This document shows, in pieces, positions 46,388 through 58,300 of a stretch of 64,000 nt of DNA. The position numbers were made by a program, and so were the translations under genes. The notes under the pieces are model-generated. The model made no database searches. It was not told the origin of the DNA and saw only the letters and a list, made by a program, of their open reading frames with translations. The DNA comes from Haemaphysalis longicornis (Eukaryota > Arthropoda > Arachnida > Ixodida > Ixodidae). Each line of letters starts with the position of its first letter. Positions within the stretch are counted from its first letter, which is position 1. Location: NCBI GenBank assembly GCA_013339765.2, contig CM023457.1, forward strand, positions 26,866,909-26,930,908, given 5' to 3'.

Positions 46388-49300
46388 CTGGAGAGGTAGG
46401 AAAAGAGAAATCGAACACAACATGTCAGTTTCACACCAAGGTTGGTGGGCAGAACTAAACTCGTTTGAGTTGTCCAGTGGCTTAGAAAGGACAGAGGCCG
46501 ATAGCTGAACTTATTGTGTAAAACACTCCAGCACAACTTAGAACAACGTGCGCAAAGGCAATAAAACTGCCTAAAATCATCAAGTAGCTTTGCAAACAGG
46601 CACTGCTTGATGTTTTCAGCCGATTTCAGGGATTATTACTGTCAGAGTGCAAACCTGACGATTGAAAATCATTTTCTGATTCCCCATTTGTGCCCTGATA
46701 ACAAAAACCAAACGCCGATGCACAGTAATTACGAGTGGCACGCATTCTTCGTTGGTAGCAGTGATGTGTGATGACCACGCCCCTTTTCCATACCCAGGTG
46801 ATGCAAACGCATGTCAAAAATCAAATTTTTGTTGCAAAAATGAGAATCAAAACCGATTTTGAAAGGGCATTTTCTGAGCTAACTCCAAATAGCTTTACTT
46901 CTTCCAGCAAAGCCTGGAACAGCTATGAAAGGGGCTCCCAAGGTATCGTTCAAATTGAACGATTTTGAATAGGCACAATAACGGAAGAGTTAAATAGCGC
47001 CCATGGATGCTGTTAAAACAGCCCTACAATACCTCAACTTTCTTGCGATTTTCTTGCACCCAGACTACAGGGAAATGTTCACAGCTCCTGAGCCGCATCC
47101 TATAAAAGAATTTTGACCAAAGTAAGGGAAATTTGCTAAACGCGTGCAGACCCTTGCACTCCGCATAAAACTCATTCAGGCACCTCCTACAAAAACATCA
47201 CACTGTTCAGCAGTTCTGAAATTACGTGCAAACGTGATAGTGAAACGCCTGTTATTGGAGAAGCCCAGAAAAGAAGCAGGCAGACACATCAATGCAGTGT
47301 CCATCAAGCTTGTCACTCACGGGGCAGTCCGCCGATGTACAGGGGACTCTTGGTGTGTGGCTCCGCAGACGTGACCGGAGCCAGGCCGTAGGCGACCTGG
47401 TGCCGGTCTATGCGCAGCGAGATCTCGTCGTGCGAGAAGTGTGCGCGCAGCTGGTGCCACTGGCCGTCGCACATGGCGAAGCGTGAGCCAAACGCCTTGC
47501 GGGCGCGGAACGGGCCCGTGCCGTTCTGGCCCAAGTCCACGGACACGATCACCTGGCCGTCGTGGAGCTCCATTGCCAGAGATGGCGCTCCTGCACAAAA
47601 AGAAAAACTCTCTGTTCGAAATTCGGGGCTAATTTCTGTTTCGAAGGTAAGAACATGCAGCACGATGACTGATAATGAATGTGCAGTTCAGCACACTGTC
47701 AACATAAGGTTGTACACTCTGAGCACGAAGTTGGAGGTCGAGGCTCTACGATGTACCAGCTATGACTGATGAGGAATTAACATAGGTGTCCACTTTGTGC
47801 TCACCATCCATGTTTTTCGTTGTGACCTCATACCATAGAGAATGTACAAGAAAGGTGCAATGGAGCTTGCTAATTTGGTTCTTTTAACTCTTGAAAGGAT
47901 ATAAACAGAACATGTGGGTGTTATCATCTTTTCTTTGCTCACAGGGAGGTAAATCAAAAAGATATGCCTCATTTATCGGATGTTACGTTCATACTTTCTA
48001 CTTCCTATTTGCTTTACTAGCCCAAGGACGGCGTAACAACGACATCGTCCTTACCCTGTGGCTTCTCGGCGAGGCTCATGAAGACTCCGTTCAGCTTCCA
48101 GGTCCGGAATTCCAACTGCATTTCCAGCTTGGTGTCCACATCGAACTTCTCGTCTACAAAACACAAGTGGGAGAGTGTGTGCACTCTTATGTCGAGTACA
48201 AAAGCAAGAACTGCAGATAAACAGCTGACTTTTTTCCACGTTTTGTTCGAATGAAGCCTCAATAAAACAAGTGCAAGAAGAAAGCTATTTTACTGAACTT
48301 GACACCCATTATTACCTTTTTTAAGCCCTTTATTTCCTTTCAGGTGAAGTTATCTTCCAAGCAGGGCTTACCAACCCTCATCTCTTTTTATCTAACTGTG
48401 CTTAGAGATCAGATACCACCATGCCCGAGTGCGACTGAAACACGTGACACACAGATGTAACCAAGACAGTTTCAAGCTAGCAGGTATTGCAGTCAATAAA
48501 CTAAGCAAAAGGACAGTGCTTCGCCATTTAGCAGCTGTCTGAAAACTACACTTCATATAGATGCTTCCTACAAAAGCTTTTAAATACATATCTTTTCTAC
48601 TGGTCATGGGGGCGAACTCAACATACAAGGCTTTAGATGCACATAGTGCTCACACCTACAGTAAAACCTCGTTACAAAAGACACTGTTACAAGAGACACT
48701 TGGTTATATGAGACACTGGAATAAAAACAGCTTTTGTTTGGCTTTCCTATGTTCACCGAGTTAGCAACTTGTATACTAGAGACCTTGGTTACAAGAGGCA
48801 TGTTTTCCGGGTCCCTTGAGTGTCTCGTGTAACGAGGTTTCACTGCATTCTGCTCGTGATTATGACCCAGTCAGCTTTGTCTTAGCATGTTAGCACATTC
48901 TATAAATTGGCCGAAATCACAGATTGTAGGTTTGCCTGACAGCTAGGTGAACTGGTTTATGTATCAGCGTATTTAAACTCCTGTACATTTCTTCGGTTGA
49001 GTGCGCTCGGGCAAGGGCGAGGAGTGTCCGCTTACCATAAACAGCATAGGCGTCTCCCTGGAAGAACGCTCCAGGCTCAATGTTTGTGAAGCACTGACCG
49101 ATCCCGTGCGCCTCGCCACTGGCCAGGTCCACATTGTTGCCATCGACATTGAAGTTTCGGATGCAACCCTTGAAGCTCTCCTTCATCTGCGAGAAAAACA
49201 TCTTCACTTTCTCATCAACCTTAGAATCCCTCTTGGTATCTCAACCTTCAATGCATGTCTAAAATTTCTATTTTATTTGTTGCATCAAGCAAGCCCATGT

Positions 49301-52300
49301 CAATTTTCTTCCCATCCTTTATTTTCATTTTTTGCCAAAGCGTAAACTGTACTTCATCTCGAAAGCTGGAACAGGCTGAGAATGCAGTTGGAGCTCTTCT
49401 TACTTTTGTCCTTGCATCAAACTGTTAATTGTTTCTGGGCATCCAGGCAGAGCAGTTTGTAACGAACCGTGCTTTCTGCTAATATAAAAATAAAAACAAT
49501 TCAGCATTTAAAGCAGATCATAAATGCTTTGTTTTGTCCTTCGTAGGCATTATATTTCCAGTCACGGTTCTAAACGCAACTCACACTCAAATGTGCTGGC
49601 ATACTGGACAGCTTGAATGCTTAAAAAAGGGAAAAAATGTCCCGTACCCTTTTTGATCGACCTGTCACCACAACTGGAGAGTTGACGCACACCAATGTTC
49701 CTAACTCCATTTCTAGCTATAGTTCCACTCAACGTGTCTCACCGCAGCATGAATACACAAGCGGTCACCCCTGCTGCAAAAATAAAATTCACTACAAGCT
49801 CGACAGTGAACAATGAGGCGACAATGCAGGATGTGTTCGTTCAGTCTTTTGCACCCTTCTGTTTTGCCTGAATGTCCGAGTGAGAAAAAATAAGGGAATC
49901 TCACATTAACGCGCAAGACTTGAAGGTAGCGAAACTGTACGCAACCTTCATGACTGTTACGACAGTTGAAGTCCACGATTGCAGCCGATTTGCTTCTTCC
50001 TTGCTACCGCAACGACCTTTACTCTACCTGTCTTGCTATAATGGCAAAGAAGATGCAAATGGAAGAAGCAGAACGAACAAGCAGAACATGCACACTTACA
50101 ATAGGTGGCCACAGGTGCAACGCGTGTCCTATCACGCGTTCTGAGTTGAGCAGGGAGCGCGATTCCTCTCCCCACAGTCACAGCCGGGTGAGCAAAACGA
50201 TTGACCCTGGGGTACTAACTCACGGTTAATGCTGAGCGGGTAAGATGACCGGCTCTAACTCTGTTTATCTACCAGACACAGGTTCAAATCCGCCGATGCC
50301 AGGTGATTTCTTTTCTTTATACCGAGTTTTGTCAAATGCCGGAATAAACGAATTGCTAAACAGCTTCGCTGTTGAAAAGATGCTTGAGCATGCACTCACG
50401 AGTCCTTCAGGGATGACGAGTCCCGGCGCCATGCCGCCAACAAAGAGCGGGCTGCGGAAGGGCATCCGCCTGTGCACCTGCAACTTCAACGGCGCCGTGT
50501 CGTCCACCGACAGTGTCACATACAGGCCCTCCTTCGACAGGCTCACCTGGAAACGAGAAGGGGGGGGGGATGACGACGTCAGCAAATGTCCACCCGGAGC
50601 TAACTTCAAAACCAGGACACACACGGTGTACAGAAAAAGAAACAAAAAACTGCCTGCGCTCATCATCATCATCATCATCATCATCTTTGGGTGCACTGCA
50701 GGATAAAGGCATCTTCTATCGGCCCTCAACTGCCTCTGTCCTAATTAAATGATTATGAGGTTCAACGCACTGTCACTACACAGGAGATGAGGCGCGTCGT
50801 AGTGGAGGGCTCTGGATTAATTTTGACCACCTGAGGATCTTTAAGGTGTGCTGAAATCTCGAACACACGGGCATTCTCGCTTTTCACCTCCATCATAAAT
50901 GCGGCTGCGGCGGCTGGGAATCGAACCCGAGTCCTTGGCCTCAGCAGCACAGCCTCTGTCTTGAACTGCCAGAGTCCGTCCTTTGCCGCTGAATTTCCCC
51001 ACCTCGTCTCTCCATCAACATAGCAGCCTTCCCCTACTTCTAGTCCTATTTCTCGGTAATCCAGCCTTGTTACCCTTAGTGGACCAACCGCCAGTTGTCA
51101 CTTTGTCATTCTATATGGCCAGCCCAAGTTCACTCCTTTTTATTAATTTGAACAACAATGTCTTCTACTCAGGTTTCTTCTCTAATCCAAGATGCTCGCT
51201 ACCCATCCCTAAATGTCACTCCTAACAGCAAGTCCTAAAAATCAAATGCGTTCAAAAGCTCTCCTTTTACAGAAGGAGGCAAAGATTGCACCCATTAGCA
51301 CTGACGCCTTTCACGTTAGTGTATTTCCCGTACACGCACTTCAGATAAGTGAGCTCCTCTTCGTCGGTGCTTTGAACGATCCTCGCGCCACACTCACTTG
51401 GTGCCAGCTCCCATCGTTGAGACCTCCATGGGTGCGGAAGTTTCTTGGATGCCCTATCGGTGACCTCCAGCAGGACTCGGCCTCCGGACAGGACGAGAGC
51501 AAACTGCTTGCCCGGTGAGTTGGCTTGCGCAAACAGTAGCACGCCATTCGGGTAGTAGGTGCGTAGTTCGAAGCTCACGTTGAAGCTGCAATGCGTGGGA
51601 ACAAAAAATGGTAAAGCTTTAACTCTTCTGAGCCTGTTTATAACGACAGCGAGCAAAGACTACGCATGCAGAGTTTCATAAAAGTTTGCCTCGGCTTGAG
51701 ATTTCACAGCCTACCACCTAGCTATATCTGCTGGATGACTTGATTCATCCGTTCGCTTGGGCTGAAGCGCACACACAGACAGTTCAGACAGTGCTGAACG
51801 ATAAAGTGTAGGTGAAGCAGCCACATCGCCCTCACCTACCGTTGCGGCGAGGCTTCTAGCGAGCGAAGCGATAAGAAAGACAGGTGAAGCTTGAGTGCCA
51901 GTGGCTGAAGGTCACTTGTGACACGTTGAATGACCTTGAAAGATGTAGCGTAGTAGAGCTTTCCCTCTCAAAATCCCATAACAACGGCTATGACAAAACA
52001 CAACAAATCCTACGACAGAAAAAGGGTCACTGTAATAAAGAGAGGAACAAAGTTGAGAGGCAACTCACTTGTTCCTAAACTGAATGACATCATTAGTCAG
52101 TTTCACATGACTGTTTAGCGTGTCCCCAAACTTGACAGCCCTCTCATGCAGGGTATGCGGTGGTGGGTCGGCGCACTGCTCCAGCTCTTGCTCCGTGAGG
52201 ACTGCCATCCGGTCGTGTTCGGGCGGCATGGAACGTGGCTTCTTCAGAAGCCGTCCGATGCCCGCACCCTCGTGGGACACCGGGAAGTTGAAGCCCAGCA

Positions 52301-55300
52301 GGCTGCATGAAATGAGGGCATGATGCTCGTAGGCATATACAGCTGCGCTCGATATGACATGCAACACGAGTACATATGAGCCCTCGTACCCTTGAGTCAC
52401 GTAATCTAGCCTTACTGAAACTTGGATGCACTGCGTACTGCTGGCTCCAATTGTGGGTCTTTAATTGGGTGCTTGACTAGTGCAAATCAAGTAACGTATA
52501 GTACAGGAAAACCTCGCTACAAGAGACACTCAAGCAACCTGGGAAACACGCATCTCTTGTAACCAAAAATTCCAAAAACACGGAGGAGTTGGACTAGATT
52601 ACTTCCTATACATCATCGTCAAAGTGTGTTTAAACATGTCTACAGGAAATTGCTCAGGATGGCTTTTAAAGAAGCCATTCATGGTAGCCTTAGTGACGGC
52701 AGATTGCATTAGCTTTTTTACCAACGTCTGGAGCTAAAGCACTTCACTTTGCAAGCTTTCCTGTAGCTCACAACACTGTTAAAGTGCCCTTAGATTTAAG
52801 TCACCCTCAACTTTGTTAAAGTCACCCTCACTGTTAAAGTTACTGTTAAAGTCACCCTTAACTGCCAGCACTTTGTCCTGCATGTCACCACCACCATCCC
52901 CATCCTCTGGTTCATCCTCTAGGGCACCATCCACTTTTGCGAGAATCAAATGATCTGGAAGTTTTTCGGAGCGAGGAAGGTCTACATCTGCGGACACAGA
53001 TTCCTCAAAAGATTGTAGAACCTCTGCAGTCTCTTGCATGCAGGCCCAAGCTTCATATTCAAGGCAGTTTTCCACAAGGTCTTCCATACAAGGCCCCTCT
53101 TGCATCATATCTCTTCTAAATAGTGAACAACTTACTCCAGGACCAAAAGAGGTTGCCCTTAGTAGCCCGGTGTCTCTTGTAACCATGTCTCTCATATGCG
53201 ATGTTGCTAACAAGGTGAACGTAGAAAAACCAGCCAAGCCATTTTCAAATGTCTCTTATAATCAAGTGTCTCCTGCAGCAGTGTCTCTTGTAATGAAATT
53301 TTGCTTAAATACGTGTTGCAAGTCATTTTGGGTACGACTGGGCAGAAGGAATTCCTGTTACAGTACCTGTCTGTACACATCCCTATTCACTTAATACAAA
53401 CCTGATAGCAGCGCTGCTATGGTTCATAAAAAAACTCAAGTTATAAGCATTCTTGTATTAGCTTCAATCAACCACAACAAGCCAAGCAGCAGATCCAACT
53501 GCATTCCTACTGCTCTTATACAGGGCCGTCGGTAATCTGGTGGGTTAGATCTTCGAGAACTATTGACTGCAGAAGTCAGACACAACAAATTTCAATATAC
53601 AATGCGCCAACAAATCCAATAAAATGCCCCAAAGCTCGTGGTCTACAGAGCACTATTAGGACATCCCATTACTACGATGCAGGCTTAAGAGAACGAAAGC
53701 ACGATGCCCACGCATGCGTAGCCCTGGCTATCTCAAGGGCCTGCAAATGCACTCCCTTTGTGCAAAAGCTCTGCTCAGAGCACCTTAATATACGACAGCA
53801 TCTGCTCCTGCTTGTATTTAAAATGCCTGCAGCCCCCTCCATTAAATGAGGTTCAAAATAGCGAGCATTTACTTGGCCTTAGAATAACTACGACCAGGGC
53901 AAAGGTGCGCAGATGAGTGATGAAGGCAAGTCTCTTTATGTGCTTGAAAGCACTAAGTGGTCTTCTTTCTTTTAACAGCAGAGCCATTTTAAGCTTGAGC
54001 TCTAGTGGGGCCGAATGTTAACAGAAAACTCCACTCGCCGAAGTGGAGAGGGGGAAAATGCTAGGCCCCGAAGTGTGAGAAAAGGTGGCGAGAAGGCAAG
54101 GAGCCCACGAGCATGTGTTGGGGGTGCGCACCTCAAGAAAAAAATGTTTCCCGTGGTCGGAATCAAACCTGGGTCCCTTGCGTTATGAAACCGGCGTCTA
54201 TCTGACTGTGCTATCATCGCATTTGAGACACGCAGCATTTCCTTTGGGTTTCGTAGCGTGGGCATTGGCTTTGGAGTTTGGCTGAGTTGAAGTAGACTGG
54301 CTTCCGCATTTTGGATTTCGGACTTTAAAAGGGTTGATTGTGCACATTGATTGAACTCAGTTTGCATAGCAAAAGGTCCGCTTTTTAACCATCTTTCTCT
54401 TAGAAGGCCTAAGAAAAGTCAAGATTGAGCTAGTGAAGACCACCAGCTCCACCAGTTTCTCAGTTTTCGCATCTCAAATTTTTTTAAAGTGAATATCCAA
54501 TTCAGTAACAGCAAACAAGTAAAACATTTAGCCTTTTTCTTTTCTTGCACAATGGGCCCATACGTGCAGAGACCTTCGTGTGCACGTGAATTTGTCTCAG
54601 TACTGCACTCGCACATCATGAAACGTAGAGCGCTGAACTTTACAGGACGACCACAGTATAAAGGAACACACGAAACAGTTGATGCACTCACACGTCATTG
54701 AAGACGGCATCCTTGATGGTGCCGACAAAGTGATCCCGGGTGGCTGCTTGGGTGCCAATGGCAGTGCCACCTCGGATGCCACCGAAGAAGAGGCCACCGA
54801 GGGTGGGGCTTTCAATGTCCCCGGTGCCCTTGGGAAGTCGTAGGGTGTCGATCTCAATGTCATCAACGTTCACTTGAATCCTGCAGTGTGACACATCAGC
54901 CACGTTAACAAGCAGTGCGCACTTGAGCATTCAAATACTGCGGTGCTTTACGTGCTCACAGGCTGAATTCAAAATATGATCAAGTTAATGAAATTACTGC
55001 AGAATGTCTGAAGCATAAAAAAAATGCCCCAGAAGCTTTTTGTACCAGACTATGTCGTAACTAAGGTATGCGCGACCACTAGCTTTGCATTATCACGTTG
55101 TAAAGTGTGAGCCGACTTCTTTTTCTTTGCATTCAGAATCTGGGGTATTGGAACAATGACGTGCGACCTTGACAAGTTTCATTTTTTCTGTGGTCAAATG
55201 CTGGATTTTGAATGAACGATTGACGTTCGAACAAGGATAATAGGGCGGTGAACTCACTTTCGGTGCTTCTTGATGACAGCGATGGTGTGGAACTTGTTGT

Positions 55301-58300
55301 CGTTATAACGCTGCTCCGAGCGCGACGCCACCTCCCCAGCTCCTCCGTTCAAGCGGAGCTCAATATGACCGTCCTTCAAGGCAACTGAATAGTAGTGCTG
55401 CAAAAGATGCGACGGACAGCACCCCTCTACTGCACCGCTATTAAAAATCATCTGTCTAATGCTGCTTGTTCCACTTCTTTGCATACGCAAAAGAGAATTC
55501 TAAATAAGCTTTAAAAACCTAGTAAACACACTGTAAGAAGTGAGCAATATACTGAAGATATTACAACCTCTAACTCCTATGAAAATGACTAGACACAAAA
55601 AAGAAGGAAAAAGTTTCCCTGTAATTGCAGTACCCGTTTCAACGATACCCAGCAACAACAACTGGAGAGATTTCAAAGCAAACTCAGCTGCGGTGTTTCG
55701 ACTTACGTCTCTCTTGCTTTCTGCACCCCGGACTGCTGAGAAAGTGGAGATCATGAGGAGGCCATCCGTTTGCATCGACTGGAAGGTGAAGCCAAAGTTC
55801 CCTTCGGCAGCCAGGGTCTTGGCCTGCAGCTCGAGGTAGCCTGTTCCTTTGAAGCTCACCAACTTCACTTTCTGTTTGGTGGTGGCGAGAAGAGAGAGAA
55901 CACGCCGCCAAAAAGGTGATGAGCTTTGGATACGAAGACGGAAATCTCTCCTCTTGCCTCCATGTCAAAGGTGACACCTCTTACACCTTCATGAGACACC
56001 TTTGACACCTTCGTGTCAGTGACAAAAAGGTGTCACAAAGGTGTTGCAAGGTGCATAGGTGGTTTTTGCACCCCTTTAACGTAAAAAGCTTATTTTATCT
56101 GTTCCAGTTAGTGTGCGACTGATGTGAAGAGCAAAAGTGTGTAAAAAAAAATGTGGCACTTTCAGGGCCAATTCAATGAACTGTCGGTACTGAAATGTAG
56201 TGTTGACTCTTGTTTAATGTGACCTTGGTTAATTTAACTTTATTGTTTGATTTGAGCAAATGTAGAGGCCCCGCTAGGGTATAAAACCACATATTTCAAT
56301 TTTGATTGGTTAAGTTTTTTTTCTGGTGTTCTGGTGTTCCAGCCAGGACTTTACCCAAACTACAATGTAGAGGGAAAAAAAACATGAGTGACCAGTAGAT
56401 ACTGTTTCTGATGCACCCTAACTTTTACGCATGCGAGAAAAAATGCTATTTAGCTTAGTTACGTTTACACAGTTCAGCGCTGTTCTGCCTGCCAGAAATC
56501 AACAAGGCTTTACTCAAAAAATGGGTCATCCTGAATTCAGGTTTTTGATTTGCACTCGTGGCTGGAGTAACTTTACTCACAGAATTCAACACACACTGCT
56601 TCTTCATACATGACAACAGCATGTTAAAAACACTTTTCACTGTGCTGGTGAAACTGTTTTGGATTTTAATCATGCAATGTGACTTAGTAAAATTTGAGAA
56701 GTGAAGCATGTCAACGTAAGTTGACATGCTTATTGGCTAAATTCGAAAAATGATCGTTACAGAGTTACCGCAAAAAGTCTGAAGCATAAGAAAAAAACTT
56801 CACTGTAGGGCCTAAACTGAGTGAAACTATGCTCACTGACAAAACAGCGCTCAATTTCAAGAAAATGTTCATCAGACAGAAGCTTTCTAGTAATAATAAC
56901 CAATACTTACCCTTTCACTGCAGCCAGGGTCCACACCATATGCTTCATACTTGAGCAAGTCCAACGGCGTTGTGTCGACCTGGAGATCTTTCATGCAACC
57001 GATAAAGTTTTGGAAGCCTACAGTGCTGAACCTGTAAGCAAAAAAAAAAAAAAAAAAAAAAAGTACTGTATAGCAAGGCATGCTGACCCTTATAAAAATG
57101 AACAAAGAGAATTCCCTGAGCTGCTGAGATTTAAAGAAAATGCCTATCATAAAAAAAAAAAGTTTTCAGTAGAATAAAAATCAACTCGATCTTAACTTCA
57201 AACCTTATCCACTTGACTTCAGCGATGCCAGTGATTGATGTACATTAGAGTTTTGCAGGCCTCTGGACCCCAAATAAGAGGTTAGCAGCGAGCCCTGAAT
57301 AACCTGCGAAGTCATTTAAAGGGTTCACAAAGACTCTGTCCGAGCCTGAGAGTGATGCAAAAATTTTTACACTGCCGAAAAGTTTATGTTTGCTTTTTTT
57401 TCACAAAATGGTGAAGCTACTTGCAGAAAACGAGCATATCAGTTAGCCTAATGAAAACATGACAAATTGCTTTTACAATGCATCAAGTGTTAATGCAATT
57501 CTCCTGTCACAACTTGTCCATATGAGTAAGGGCAAGGGGCAATAAGGTGAAAAGATCAAAAGAGCAGAGTTCTCTCTCTACAGAAACACTGCGTGGTGTT
57601 TTCAGCATTTCACAGCAGCATTACTAAAAATGGCAGAGGCCTGACGATTTTTTTTTCCGGCTTGACAAAAACATGCAAATGTTCACGTACTTCGAAGTGT
57701 CGAAGTCTGGTGGGACCGCTCCAAAGTAGAGCTTGCTTCGTTTCAGCTGGAGCTCGCTGGACATGTGACGCGGCGGTTTTTGCCTGAACCAGTTCGTCTC
57801 CCACCGAGAGCGTTCCTGTGCACAGTAGGGAATAATTACTCGGGAAGCCAAACAAAAGTTTAATTTGAAGCCATCGTATTCTAGCAGAGCGTATTGCTGG
57901 GCATTTCCAGTCTGTGTATGTCAAAGCATAGTCTGTAATGTGCAAAAATCAACAGCCTAGTCTTTGCATTACCCAAAATGTAGTGTGCCACACCCCGAAA
58001 TATTGGGTAAAACAAGAATATAATTTTAACCATGGATCAATAGGCTAAAGAATGTAACCTAGCTGCACACATTTTAGCTCACTCAAAATTTGTTTTGTCA
58101 AAAGATTCCTACATATGAGTTTCTATAACCGTGCTATTGCTTAAAGTGATAATAAACTAAACAACAATGCATTATAAACTGCACAAAAATGCATAGCCTG
58201 TTTTCAAGCAATGAGAACTCAAGCAGCGCCGTACAAGTTGTACTTTTGCTTAACTAATTCCTCTTCAATAAGATTGCACTGCTTGGTTCATAAGTAAAGG

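Noticed and set aside
50636..50700. Poly-Ile or poly-Met protein frames
   Set aside because: They are translations of a (ATC)n microsatellite in a laminin intron.
52779..53237. A host protein with GDFN repeats
   Set aside because: The open frame lies inside a relic element with inverted AACCTCGYTACAAGAGAC ends, and the repeat is a short local duplication.
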